Part shown: one piece after another, positions 47,668-56,040 of the stretch | Layout of the letters: each line of letters opens with the position of its first letter | How positions within the stretch are numbered: the stretch's first letter is position 1 | DNA from: Pararhizobium sp. IMCC21322 | GTDB lineage: Bacteria; Pseudomonadota; Alphaproteobacteria; Rhizobiales; GCA-2746425 | Length of the DNA: 64,000 nt | Direction of reading: 5' to 3' | NCBI RefSeq assembly: GCF_030758295.1 | Contig: NZ_CP132335.1 | Location: 372,001-436,000 of the forward strand | Translations under genes and position numbers: made by a program | The notes under the pieces: model-generated | What the model saw: only the letters and a program-made list of their open reading frames with translations | Database searches by the model: none | What the model was told of the DNA's origin: nothing

Positions 47668-48141
47668 ATGAAAACTCTCTCCGATGCATTCGAACACACA
47701 CTTCAAGACATCTACTACGCAGAGAATGCTCTGACGAAAGCGTTGCCGAAAGTTCATAAGGCTGCAAACGGCAAGGAACTCAAAGCCGCTATAGCCGATC
47801 ATCTTGAAGAGACAAAAAACCAAGTCAAGACCTTGGATAAGGTCTTTAAATCCCTTGGAAAAAAACCGTCCGGCGTGAAATGCGACGCGATCGAAGGACT
47901 GATCAAGGAAACTGAGGGCATCATCGAAGAGGCCAGCGGTGTTGCGAAAAACGTGGCTCTTATTGCAGCTTGTCAGGCTGTCGAGCACTACGAGATTGCC
48001 CGTTATGGCACCTTGCGCGAGTGGGCAAAGGTTCTCGGACACAGTGAAGCTCACGATCTACTGACCAGCATTCTGGATCAGGAAAAAGCCGCCAACAGCA
48101 AGCTTACAAATCTGGCTGTGTCCTCAATCAATAAAAAATAG
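47668..48141 (+). CDS. DUF892 (YciF/YciE-like) ferritin-like protein
   Basis: 157 residues, all helical: TLQDIYYAENALTKALPKVH, HLEETKNQVKTLDKVFKSLG and ACQAVEHYEIARYGTLREWA give the di-iron-type E...H..E and E..H..A residues of the family. These ferritin-like proteins accumulate under osmotic or oxidative stress; their activity is not settled. A good ribosome site (AGAAGGAAC) precedes the ATG. Confidence 0.92.
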   Translation: MKTLSDAFEHTLQDIYYAENALTKALPKVHKAANGKELKAAIADHLEETKNQVKTLDKVFKSLGKKPSGVKCDAIEGLIKETEGIIEEASGVAKNVALIAACQAVEHYEIARYGTLREWAKVLGHSEAHDLLTSILDQEKAANSKLTNLAVSSINKK

Positions 48142-48158
48142 GCGGAAACGCTTTGGCT

Positions 48159-48201
48159 GCAACGACGGCGATCCTCACCGACTATGCATCGCCGTCGTTG
48201 C
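48159..48201. repeat. Long perfect hairpin after the DUF892 gene
   Basis: A 14-bp perfect inverted repeat: GCAACGACGGCGAT (48159-48172) and ATCGCCGTCGTTGC (48188-48201), 15-nt loop. It lies 18 bp past the DUF892 stop. No T-tract follows, so it may act as a processing or protective 3' structure or a weak terminator. The rest of 48202-48590 shows no gene I can support. Confidence 0.65.
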
Positions 48202-48590
48202 CGACCTGCAGCAACGATATTGGCGCGGTTTTGACGAAGCCTCGCGCATCGCAACAGGCGACATACATTCGTTTGTCGACAACACACAGTCGATGACGTG
48301 ATCTTCTCCCTGCTTGAGGCCTAAACCGGGTCAGGAACGGGCATACACAACCATCAACTAAAATCAGCGTTCGTACAGGTGCGCCAAACCGCGGTTCCAG
48401 AAATTGGCAAGCCCTATGAATACGTGTTCACGAAATTCAGCAGGCAATAATCGCAGGGAGGTTGCTCCGGCATGTGTCGCCCGCCGGCCTTGTAGCCAGC
48501 CCCCCACCTGCTTTCCTTCGGAATACACATTTGGCGGCTCCGAAAAAGGGTCCGCAAATTTTGGCCGTTGGACGATCCCTTGATGTTAAG

Positions 48591-48607
48591 AACGTAATCC
48601 TTACGTT
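48591..48607. promoter_or_regulatory. Perfect palindrome before the CorE-like sigma factor gene
   Basis: AACGTAA - TCC - TTACGTT, perfect 7-bp arms around 3 bp, about 90 bp before the sigma factor start. Position suggests an operator for the sigma gene; no cognate regulator can be named. Confidence 0.5.
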
Positions 48608-48698
48608 GATATGCATCAAAGCGTGGAATTTTGATCAGTGCGACTATCTCGCCTTGGCGCCCGATAACTGGGCTCGCATTTGAAATGGGATTCGTCTT

Positions 48699-49301
48699 AT
48701 GTCCAACTCTGCGAAGATTTTAGCGGACAATGTGAGATCAACCGAAACCGCATTGATAGATAATCGTGCCGAGTTTCTGGGATTTCTGACAAAACGGCTT
48801 GGAAACCGCACCGATGCAGAAGACGTGTTGCAGGAGTTTTGTCTTCGTGTGTTGGCTCGGAAAGACCAACTGCGCGAGGTTGAACGAATGGGGGCGTGGC
48901 TATATTCGGTCTTGCGTTCCTCGTTGAACGATCACTATCGCAAGAATGCTCGGCGGACCCGCCTTGCTGATGCCGTTTCGCGGGAACCGGAGACCTGGGC
49001 CGAGGACGCCTCTGATCAATTGGCGAAATTGTGTTCCTGCGCGGGCGGACTGATTTCCGAACTGCGTCCGGTCGATGCCTCATTAATCCGCAGGATAGAT
49101 TTCGGTGATGAGGATCGCGCAAGCGTCGCGGCCGATCTCGGGCTGCATCGCAATGCGCTTGGCGTACGTCATTATCGAGCGCGTATAGCATTGCGCGACG
49201 CGGTTGTTCGGCATTGCGGCCCGTGCTGCAAATCTGACCGCGACGATTGTTACTGTCCGCCTGCTGGCTGCCAGAACAACGCTCATCGCCCTGTTAGCTA
49301 G
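48699..49301 (+). CDS. ECF sigma factor with cysteine-rich tail (CorE-like, metal-responsive)
   Basis: 200 residues. Sigma-2 (about 20-85: DAEDVLQEFCLRVLARKDQL, MGAWLYSVLRSSLNDHYRKN) and sigma-4 (about 120-172) are joined by a linker with a CxC motif (Cys112, Cys114). The tail has six cysteines at 173, 176, 177, 184, 186 and 191 (HCGPCCKSDRDDCYCPPAGC). This two-part layout is that of Myxococcus CorE (ECF44), where the cysteines sense copper or zinc/cadmium directly and no anti-sigma is needed. No anti-sigma gene is adjacent. It heads the copper island, so it is probably a copper-sensing sigma factor. An ATG start at 48699 is preferred. Confidence 0.85.
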   Translation: MSNSAKILADNVRSTETALIDNRAEFLGFLTKRLGNRTDAEDVLQEFCLRVLARKDQLREVERMGAWLYSVLRSSLNDHYRKNARRTRLADAVSREPETWAEDASDQLAKLCSCAGGLISELRPVDASLIRRIDFGDEDRASVAADLGLHRNALGVRHYRARIALRDAVVRHCGPCCKSDRDDCYCPPAGCQNNAHRPVS

Positions 49302-49493
49302 CTCAGCGCAGAGGCATTGTGACCCGTGGCGAGAGACGGGGTTTTTTCCGAGCAATGATTTTCAGCTTTTTCTCTATCTCATAAACCTCGCCTGAACTTG
49401 GCGCAGGCTGCCATCTGGCATGTGTCGACGCCGCGCTGGCCGATCTCTGAATGTGGAAGACCGCAGGTTTAGAGCCTCTATGGGAATTCTTTT

Positions 49494-49521
49494 TGTAATG
49501 TCTCGCGTCCAGAGGCGTCTA
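49494..49521 (+). promoter_or_regulatory. Candidate ECF promoter upstream of the cysteine-cluster peptide
   Basis: TGTAAT (49494-49499), 16 bp, CGTCTA (49516-49521). The -10-like CGTC is common for ECF sigma factors. The sigma factor gene lies just upstream, so this may be its own target. Only one instance is seen, so it is tentative. The rest of 49302-49493 carries nothing evident. Confidence 0.35.
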
Positions 49522-49550
49522 CAGATCATACCCCGATAAAGGAGGCCCAA

Positions 49551-49733
49551 ATGGACCAGACCAAGACAACCCGTTTAACAACTGCCACCGTTTCCGAAAA
49601 CACCTCGAATTCAGGTGGATGCTGCTGCAAAGCGGCTTCTGAAAAACCAGAAACCGCTTCTCGCCCTTCAACTGAAAGCTCGGCCAAACCGCAATCGGTG
49701 AAGTCGACCAGCAGCTGCTGCGCTGGCGGTTGA
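49551..49733 (+). CDS. Small cysteine-cluster protein (putative metal-binding peptide)
   Basis: 60 residues: MDQTKTTRLTTATVSENTSN, then a CCC cluster (24-26), a Ser/Thr/Glu/Lys-rich spacer and a closing CC (56-57) followed by AGG. No signal peptide and no known family. The very strong ribosome site (AAAGGAGG) eight bases before the ATG and a second gene close downstream argue it is expressed. Five cysteines in two clusters suit soft-metal binding (Cu, Zn, Cd), a metallothionein-like role by inference only. Confidence 0.65.
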   Translation: MDQTKTTRLTTATVSENTSNSGGCCCKAASEKPETASRPSTESSAKPQSVKSTSSCCAGG

Positions 49734-49797
49734 GGCTTCTGAATACAAGCATTCCAAACGCAAACCGCAAACAATCACACCAATCTGGAGAATGACG

Positions 49798-50424
49798 ATG
49801 AAGTACCTTCCAATATACGCGGCGACAGTTGTCGCATTGCTGACCTCGACAAGTTTCGCAACCGCACAGGCTGATCATGGACACGGCACCAACCCGCCGG
49901 GTGAGACTTCCTCTGGCGCCGCCGACCCTGGAATGATGGGCGGTGATCACAGCCAGATGATGCAGATGATGAAGGGTATGCACGCCCAGATGATGGCCGG
50001 CAAAGACATGGCCGGCAAAGACATGGGCGGCAAGGACATGGGCGGCAAGGACATGGGCGGGATGGGCACCGGCGCACCATCGGGCATGGCGACCATGGAC
50101 AGTGACATGATGCGTATGATGGTGGGTTCGACAATGATGGGCGCGCCTGGGTCTGAAGATGCCAGCGTCGCAATGCAGTCGCGGCTTGTCGAATTTGACG
50201 CTGATGGTGACGGCAGCTTGTCGCTTCCTGAGTTTCAGGCTCTGCACACGGCCATGATCCGGGAAGCCATGGTTGACCGGTTTCAGCATCTTGATGCTGA
50301 TGGCGATGGGAAGATCAGCACAGACGAGATGGGTGCGCCCATGCGGCGGATGGAGATGCGCGGAATGACGGGTGGCGCAGGCTCGATGATGGACAACGTA
50401 AGTGAAGGCAACACCCTGAACTAA
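49798..50424 (+). CDS. Exported EF-hand protein with Met/His-rich repeats
   Basis: 208 residues from ATG 49798 (GGAG seven bases upstream). A signal peptide ends near ATAQADH. Residues about 40-100 are Met-, His-, Gly- and Asp-rich (MMQMMKGMHAQMMAGKDM, then four GKDM(G/A) units), a profile seen in periplasmic copper-binding proteins. Two EF-hands follow: FDADGDGSLSLPEF and LDADGDGKISTDEM, both with complete loop acids. It could bind Cu(I) through Met clusters and Ca(II) through the EF-hands. Confidence 0.8.
   Translation: MKYLPIYAATVVALLTSTSFATAQADHGHGTNPPGETSSGAADPGMMGGDHSQMMQMMKGMHAQMMAGKDMAGKDMGGKDMGGKDMGGMGTGAPSGMATMDSDMMRMMVGSTMMGAPGSEDASVAMQSRLVEFDADGDGSLSLPEFQALHTAMIREAMVDRFQHLDADGDGKISTDEMGAPMRRMEMRGMTGGAGSMMDNVSEGNTLN
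49996..50055 (+). repeat. 15-bp tandem repeat x4 inside the EF-hand protein gene
   Basis: Four units of GSCGGCAARGACATG type, in frame, each encoding (A/G)GKDM. Part of the Met-rich segment; a likely site of copy-number change. Confidence 0.9.
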
Positions 50425-50440
50425 AACCGGGCCTGGCAAG

Positions 50441-50500
50441 GGACCGGCATCATCTGACGGTGTTGGCGGTTCTGACGGTTTTGGCGGTCATTGCCGGTCC
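50441..50500. repeat. Inverted repeat enclosing an 18-bp tandem duplication
   Basis: GGACCGGCA (50441-50449) and TGCCGGTCC (50492-50500) are perfect 9-bp arms. Between them two 18-bp copies, TCTGACGGTGTTGGCGGT and TCTGACGGTTTTGGCGGT, lie head to tail (50453-50470, 50471-50488). It sits in the 132-bp gap between the EF-hand and DUF5676 genes. Could be a transcript structure, a regulatory site or a small mobile remnant. Confidence 0.7.
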
Positions 50501-50556
50501 TGGGCGATCTTTGACGCAATATCGGACACCCAATTCAAGAAAGTGAGAGAGATATC

Positions 50557-50928
50557 GTGGTACCCTTCATGTATTTTACAGCCGTCGCGGCGGTCCTTTT
50601 CCTTGCCTTGCGCGTTAGCTGTGGCGCGCGCGTGATGGGTCTGGGTAGAAGCGGAACCCCGGGCGCAGCACATATGCCTGTCATTCCGCTGGGCTGGGCG
50701 CTGAGCCTGTTTCTGATGCTGACCTTTTTGGTGTGCGTTGCCTTTGATTTGATCTTCCCTGGCTATGCGATGTACGAATCCTGGGCAGGCTTGTTGCCCG
50801 GCTTTGTCTGGCTGACGCCTCTGGGATTCGCGATAGGCCTCATCGAAAGCTTTCTCTACGGCTGGTACGTTGCGTTGACTTTCGGCAGTCTGTTCAACGC
50901 CATCGCCGCCCGGACCGCCGTCGCCTGA
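50557..50928 (+). CDS. DUF5676 family membrane protein
   Basis: 123 residues with three predicted membrane helices. The C-terminal LLPGFVWLTPLGFAIGLIES and FLYGWYVALTFGSLFNAIAA are characteristic of DUF5676, a small membrane family that recurs beside copper and heavy-metal resistance genes; its function is unknown. It begins with GTG (an in-frame ATG is 4 codons later) and is 129 bp upstream of the CueR-controlled copA promoter. Confidence 0.85.
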   Translation: MVPFMYFTAVAAVLFLALRVSCGARVMGLGRSGTPGAAHMPVIPLGWALSLFLMLTFLVCVAFDLIFPGYAMYESWAGLLPGFVWLTPLGFAIGLIESFLYGWYVALTFGSLFNAIAARTAVA

Positions 50929-51051
50929 TCCGCTCAGCTCACGCCTTGCGGCCGGTGTCAGGTTTGCAGGCATCTGCCACCGGACGATCGGTTTTGGCCG
51001 GCATGTGCCGGGTCATCACGGTCGAAATTGTAATGCCATTTGCCAGATAGC

Positions 51052-51082
51052 TTGACCTTCCAGTTACTGGAAGGGGTAAAAA
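51052..51082 (+). promoter_or_regulatory. CueR-type promoter/operator of copA
   Basis: -35 TTGACC (51052-51057), 19-bp spacer, -10 TAAAAA (51077-51082). The spacer contains the dyad CCTTCCAG-TTA-CTGGAAGG. The over-long 19-bp spacer plus this dyad is the hallmark of CueR (MerR-family copper sensor) activation sites. Transcription would start near 51089, which favours the ATG at 51112 as the copA start. Confidence 0.9.
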
Positions 51083-51111
51083 TTATCCATGCTGCCATGA
51101 AGGACGCCCCA

Positions 51112-53463
51112 ATGTCAGACCACTCTCATCACTCATCCGCCACATCAGACACCACAATCTTTGTTTGCCCGATGCACTCGGAGGTGCGGCAGGAAGGGCC
51201 CGGTAATTGTCCGAAATGTGGAATGCATCTGCTTCCCGAAAGCGAAGTTGATGATCACGCCGGACATGACCATCACATGCATGACCATCATAGTTCCGGT
51301 GCAGATCCCGCGAGCGACTTTGACACCGTGCCCGCAGGGCATGACGGTGTGGTTTACACTTGCCCGATGCACCCCACCGTGCGCCAGACCCATGCTGGCT
51401 CCTGTCCAATTTGCGGCATGGGGCTAGAACTGGAATCTGCGGCAATGGCGGGAGACGAACCGAACCCCGAACTTGCAGATTTCACACTGCGATTTTGGGT
51501 TGGTGCTGTCCTGACCCTCCCTCTGCTAATCCTGACGATGGGGCCCTATCTCGGTCTTCCCATACGCGAAGTCTTTGGTGAGCGTGCCACGCTCTGGATC
51601 GAACTGGTGCTCGGCACACCGGTGGTCCTTTGGTGCGGCTGGCCATTCCTTGAGCGCGGCTGGAATTCGTTCAGGACGATGAATCTCAACATGTTCTCGC
51701 TGATCGCCATGGGCGTGATGGCGGCTTGGCTGTTCAGTATTGTGGCAGTGCTGGTGCCGGACATTTTCCCCAGCGGCTTTCGAACGGCGGAAGGTCATGT
51801 TGGCGTTTACTTCGAGGCGGCGGCAGTTATCGTCACACTTGTGCTGTTGGGCCAGGTGATGGAATTGCGTGCGCGAGAGGGGACCGGCAAGGCAATCCGC
51901 GCTCTTTTAGACATGGCGGCCAAGACCGCGCGTGTCATCCGCAAGGATGGCAGCGAAGAGGAAATTCCGCTTGAGGAAGTGCAGGTCGGTGATCGTCTGC
52001 GGGTGCGTCCTGGCGACAAGGTGCCGGTCGATGGTGTTGTTGTGGAAGGCCATTCGTCCATCGATGAAAGCATGATTTCAGGCGAACCCCTGCCCGTCGA
52101 GAAGGTCGCTGGCGATGCCGTGACCGGGGCAACGATCAATGGCACTGGCAGCTTCGTGATTGAGGCAACGCGGGTCGGTGCGGATACAATGCTGGCGCAG
52201 ATCGTGGAAATGGTTTCCAAAGCGCAGCGCAGTCGTGCGCCGATCCAGAAATACGCTGATCGGGTCGCTGGCTACTTTGTGCCTGCGGTGATTGTCATTG
52301 CAGCACTGGCCTTCATTAGTTGGGCCCTTTTGGGGCCGGCTCCTGCGCTCAGTTACGCTCTGATTGCTGCGGTAGCGGTGCTGATTATTGCGTGTCCCTG
52401 CGCGCTGGGCCTTGCCACGCCAATGTCAATCATGACTGCGACAGGACGCGGCGCACAGGCAGGTGTTCTGATCAAGAATGCCGAGGCTTTGGAGCGGTTT
52501 GAGAAGGTCGATACGCTGATCGTCGATAAGACCGGTACGCTTACAGAAGGCAAGCCAAAGCTGGTCGCTGTTCTACCCGAACCCGGTCATGACGAGACCG
52601 AGGTGTTGCGTCTTGCCGCCTCGCTGGAACGGGGCTCGGAACATCCGTTGGCCGAAGCCATTGTGCGCGGCGCTGAAGAGCGTGGCGTGAACATGGCCGA
52701 CGCGTCCGACTTCCAGGCGGTTACCGGAAAAGGGGTTCAAGGCACCGTTGACGGCAAAGCCGTAGCGCTTGGCAATCTGGCGATGATTACGGATCTTGGC
52801 CTGGAGGGCGGTGCGCTGACCGATAAGGCCAATGGGCACAGAGATGAGGGTGAAACGGTCATGTTCGTCGTTCTTGAAGGCGCCGTAGCAGGTCTGGTCA
52901 GTGTGGCAGACCCGGTTAAGGAAACAACGCCTGAGGCGCTCAAGGCGCTGCATGGGCTGGGCTTCCACATTATCATGGCCACCGGCGACAATGAGCGAAC
53001 GGCAAAGGCCATTGGCGCGCGACTGGGGATCGACGAGATTCGCGCCGACGTGATGCCGGAGGACAAAGCCCGCATCATTCGCGAATTGCAGGATATGGGT
53101 CGCAAGGTGGCCATGGCGGGCGACGGTGTGAATGATGCGCCTGCATTGGCGCAGGCCGATGTCGGTATTGCCATGGGCACCGGTGCAGATGTGGCGATTG
53201 AAAGCGCTGGCATCACACTGGTCAAGGGCAATCTCGATGGCATCGTCCGCGCCCGGCGTCTGGCACGCGCCACCATGCGCAATATTCGACAGAATCTGTT
53301 CTTCGCGCTGATCTACAACGCCTCCGGAGTGCCCGTTGCAGCCGGTTTGTTGTATCCGCTTTTTGGAATCCTGATCAGTCCGATGTTTGCCGCTTTCGCG
53401 ATGAGCGCCTCGTCCATCTCGGTGGTGCTGAATGCGCTGCGGCTGCGGCGGGCCAAGGTATGA
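51112..53463 (+). CDS. copA: Copper-exporting P1B-type ATPase
   Basis: 783 residues. The N-terminus is His-rich and has two heavy-metal-binding domains of the CPMH...CPxCGM type ([20 protein letters not shown] near 18; [20 protein letters not shown] near 83) instead of classic MxCxxC domains. Then eight membrane helices with the CPC ion site ([13 protein letters not shown] near 427), phosphorylation site [11 protein letters not shown] (about 472), SEHPLAEAI (about 510) and [20 protein letters not shown] (about 669). It pumps Cu(I) out of the cytosol. Start: ATG 51112 has AAGGAC seven bases before it and fits the mapped promoter. Followed 17 bp later by DUF2933. Confidence 0.95.
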   Translation: MSDHSHHSSATSDTTIFVCPMHSEVRQEGPGNCPKCGMHLLPESEVDDHAGHDHHMHDHHSSGADPASDFDTVPAGHDGVVYTCPMHPTVRQTHAGSCPICGMGLELESAAMAGDEPNPELADFTLRFWVGAVLTLPLLILTMGPYLGLPIREVFGERATLWIELVLGTPVVLWCGWPFLERGWNSFRTMNLNMFSLIAMGVMAAWLFSIVAVLVPDIFPSGFRTAEGHVGVYFEAAAVIVTLVLLGQVMELRAREGTGKAIRALLDMAAKTARVIRKDGSEEEIPLEEVQVGDRLRVRPGDKVPVDGVVVEGHSSIDESMISGEPLPVEKVAGDAVTGATINGTGSFVIEATRVGADTMLAQIVEMVSKAQRSRAPIQKYADRVAGYFVPAVIVIAALAFISWALLGPAPALSYALIAAVAVLIIACPCALGLATPMSIMTATGRGAQAGVLIKNAEALERFEKVDTLIVDKTGTLTEGKPKLVAVLPEPGHDETEVLRLAASLERGSEHPLAEAIVRGAEERGVNMADASDFQAVTGKGVQGTVDGKAVALGNLAMITDLGLEGGALTDKANGHRDEGETVMFVVLEGAVAGLVSVADPVKETTPEALKALHGLGFHIIMATGDNERTAKAIGARLGIDEIRADVMPEDKARIIRELQDMGRKVAMAGDGVNDAPALAQADVGIAMGTGADVAIESAGITLVKGNLDGIVRARRLARATMRNIRQNLFFALIYNASGVPVAAGLLYPLFGILISPMFAAFAMSASSISVVLNALRLRRAKV

Positions 53464-53479
53464 GGAAAGGATAACCAGC

Positions 53480-53779
53480 ATGACAAATCCTCCTGCACAG
53501 GATGATCGGCACGGGCAAGACGCGCCGACGCAAGTACCGTCCTTTTGGCGATCACGGGTTGGCATTTACTTGATCGGCGCGCTCGTGATTGGTGGCGTGA
53601 TGCTGATCTACGAACATCGCATCCATATTCTGGGCAGCGCATGGCTGCTCTGGCTTCCGCTCCTTCTGTGCGTTGGCATGCATTTCTTCATGCATGGCGG
53701 CCATGGCGGCCATGGCGGCCATGGCGGTCATGGCGGTCATGGAGGGCGCGGCGGGCATGGGCCGGACGTCGACAAATCA
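53480..53779 (+). CDS. DUF2933 family small membrane protein with His-Gly tail
   Basis: About 100 residues. Two predicted helices (VGIYLIGALVIGGVMLIYEH; LGSAWLLWLPLLLCVGMHFF) precede a MHGGHGGHGG-type tail of repeated Gly-Gly-His, a plausible metal-binding extension. DUF2933 genes travel with copper ATPases. It lies 17 bp after copA (ribosome site GAGGAAAGG) and overlaps the next gene by ATGA, so it belongs to the copA operon. The coding stretch ends at the TGA at 53780-53782. Confidence 0.85.
53693..53746 (+). repeat. 9-bp tandem repeat x6 encoding Gly-Gly-His
   Basis: Six head-to-tail units of CATGGCGGY (the last is CATGGAGGG), in frame in the DUF2933 gene, encoding the HGG tail. A candidate for length variation between strains. 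Confidence 0.9.
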
Positions 53780-54453
53780 TGACCGATGCTGGTTCTGCCT
53801 ACGGGCTTTGGACGCTGGTCGTGATCAATTCGGCGGTGTTCATTATTTTCGCTTTCAGTTTCTTCAAGCCGCAGACCCGGCGCGACTGGCGCAGTTTTGG
53901 CGCATTCAGTGCCTTTATCGTCGCGCTTTTTGCAGAAATGTATGGCTTCCCTTTGACTATTTTCTTCCTCTCGGGCTGGCTGCAATCGACCTGGCCGGAC
54001 ATTGATTGGTTCGCTCACGACAGTGGCCATCTGCCCGAGATGATGTTCGGCTGGAGCGAAAGCCCGCATTTCGGACCATTCCACCTGCTGAGCTTTGCCC
54101 TGATCGGTGGCGGATTCTGGCTGATGTCAGTGGCATGGCACCATCTTTGGGCAGCACAACGGCAGGGGCGGCTGGCTGATACCGGCCCATATGCGCGTGT
54201 CCGCCATCCGCAATACATTGGCTTCGTGCTGATCATGGCGGGTTTTCTCGTGCAGTGGCCAACTTTGCTGACGCTCGCCATGTTCCCGGTTCTGATCTGG
54301 ATGTACGCGCGTCTGGCGCGCAGTGAAGAGGCAGACAGCCGTGCCCGTTTTGGCGAGGATTATAATCGTTACGTAGCAAAGGTTCCGGCGTTTGTGCCGC
54401 ACCTGAAAGCTGCCCGGCACGATGATGGCCGCAGTCAGGGCTCCGATGCCTGA
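53779..54453 (+). CDS. Isoprenylcysteine methyltransferase (ICMT)-like integral membrane protein
   Basis: 224 residues with about five membrane helices and the ICMT/PEMT signature GPYARVRHPQYIGFVLIMAG (SAM-binding R-H-P) followed by RFGEDYNRYVAKVPAFVP. Bacterial members of this membrane methyltransferase family occur in metal-resistance operons, with unknown substrates. The start overlaps the DUF2933 stop (ATGA), so it is the third gene of the copA operon. Confidence 0.85.
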   Translation: MTDAGSAYGLWTLVVINSAVFIIFAFSFFKPQTRRDWRSFGAFSAFIVALFAEMYGFPLTIFFLSGWLQSTWPDIDWFAHDSGHLPEMMFGWSESPHFGPFHLLSFALIGGGFWLMSVAWHHLWAAQRQGRLADTGPYARVRHPQYIGFVLIMAGFLVQWPTLLTLAMFPVLIWMYARLARSEEADSRARFGEDYNRYVAKVPAFVPHLKAARHDDGRSQGSDA

Positions 54454-54615
54454 ACGCTTCCACGAAGCTAAGCGGCTTTTCCTGGTCAGCGGACCGGATG
54501 TCGGCGGGCCGCTGACTGATGATCTTTTGGCTGATGCGGATGGACAGGAACCTTGTCCTGTTCACGCGAATTGGCAAAATAAATACGGCCCAGGGCAGGC
54601 ATAGGAGACAGCACA

Positions 54616-55932
54616 ATGCAGCACGATCATTCAAGTAGCGAATACAAGGAAGGCTCCATCACACTGGGTGGAGCCGTCGCCATGGGGACCGGCGTGATGA
54701 TCGGTGCGGGAATCTTCGCTTTGACCGGCCAGATCGCACAGCTTGCCGGGCCGCTGTTCCCGCTGGCGTTTATCGCAGGTGCTGTCGTGACCAGCTTCAG
54801 CGCCTATAGCTATATCAAGATGTCGAACGCCTGGCCCTCGGCTGGCGGAATCGGGATGATCTTGCAAAAGTGTTACGGGCCTGGCGCGGTTGCCGCTGGC
54901 GCTGCCTTGCTGATGGCGCTCAGCATGGTCATTGCAGAAAGTCTTGTGGCGCGGACCTTTGCCACATATGTACTGCGGCCATTTGATATTACGGGCGGGC
55001 CACTCGTTCCGGTTCTTGCGGTCGCAGTTATCGTCTTTGCCTTCATCGTGAACATTGCCGGCAATCGATCCGTCGGGCTCTTTTCGCTGGTGATGGCGGC
55101 GATCAAGATCGGTGGCATTGCGTTATTCGGTATTGCGGCACTCTGGTCGAGTGGCTTTCAGTTTGCTGCTGCCTCGGAGTCTGGACAAACGACGAGTTCA
55201 GTCGGATTCATAGCATCCGTGGCGCTGGCAATCCTGGCTTTTAAAGGCTTCACCACGATCACCAATAGTGGATCTGAGGTCACTGATCCGCATCAAAATG
55301 TGGGCCGGGCAATCACGATTTCAATCGTGCTATGCGTTGTCATATATCTGCTCGTTGCCTTTGGCGTGGGGGCCAGCCTGACGATTGATGAGATCGTTGC
55401 CGCACGGGATTACTCACTGGCCGAAGCCGCCGAACCGGCACTTGGGCGGGTCGGCTTTTACCTCACCGTGCTTCTCGCTGCCGTTGCCACAGCGTCGGGC
55501 GTGCTGGCCAGCGTCTTTGCGGTGTCACGAATGCTGGCGATGCTGACGGATATGAAAATGATTCCGCACAGCCATTTCGGCATGTCGGGACCCATTCAGC
55601 GCCATACACTTGTGTACACGGTTGTTATTGCTTCGATACTGGCGGTGTTTTTTGACCTTGGCCGGATTGCATCACTGGGGGCGTTTTTCTATCTCATCAT
55701 GGACATGATCATCCATTGGGGTGTCTTCCGTTACAAACGGCACGAAATCGGCGCGGCAGCACCGGTCATTTTGATGGCATTGGCGTTCGATGCGGTCGTG
55801 CTGGTGGCGTTCACAGCCATGAAACTGGAAAGCGATCCTTCCATTGTGCTTTATGCGGGCATCGCCATTGCGGCAGTCTTTGCCTTCGAACGGTTTTATC
55901 TTTCCGGTTGGATTGCTCCGCAACGCGGGTAG
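54616..55932 (+). CDS. APC-superfamily amino acid permease
   Basis: 438 residues with about twelve membrane helices. The first helix has the APC unwound motif VMIGAGIFALTGQIAQLAGP. It transports amino acids or polyamines, substrate unknown. The gene is in the same direction as the copA operon but 160 bp away; an ACAGGA...TCCTGT inverted repeat lies in the gap at 54544-54561. Confidence 0.9.
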   Translation: MQHDHSSSEYKEGSITLGGAVAMGTGVMIGAGIFALTGQIAQLAGPLFPLAFIAGAVVTSFSAYSYIKMSNAWPSAGGIGMILQKCYGPGAVAAGAALLMALSMVIAESLVARTFATYVLRPFDITGGPLVPVLAVAVIVFAFIVNIAGNRSVGLFSLVMAAIKIGGIALFGIAALWSSGFQFAAASESGQTTSSVGFIASVALAILAFKGFTTITNSGSEVTDPHQNVGRAITISIVLCVVIYLLVAFGVGASLTIDEIVAARDYSLAEAAEPALGRVGFYLTVLLAAVATASGVLASVFAVSRMLAMLTDMKMIPHSHFGMSGPIQRHTLVYTVVIASILAVFFDLGRIASLGAFFYLIMDMIIHWGVFRYKRHEIGAAAPVILMALAFDAVVLVAFTAMKLESDPSIVLYAGIAIAAVFAFERFYLSGWIAPQRG

Positions 55933-56040
55933 AACAGGTAAAAACACAGTCTGCGCGCGGTCCATATCGGCCCGAGCGCTTTATCCTACCTTAAGAGGTT
56001 GCTTCTATGTTTTTAGCATGAGTTACCCAAAGGTATTGTG

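Noticed and set aside
49519-50439. 306-codon minus-strand frame rich in His
   Set aside because: Antisense to the EF-hand gene; the His richness is the complement of its Met/Gly/Asp codon repeats.
52573-53565. 330-codon minus-strand frame
   Set aside because: Antisense to copA, which has every P-type ATPase motif.
53693-53746. Possible CRISPR-like array
   Set aside because: Units are 9 bp, contiguous and in frame, encoding Gly-Gly-His; there are no spacers. The same holds for the 15-bp repeats at 49996 and 62885.
54422-54604. 60-codon plus-strand frame between the ICMT-like gene and the APC permease
   Set aside because: It starts inside the previous gene, has no clear ribosome site and no protein-like features; it is more likely gap DNA containing an inverted repeat.
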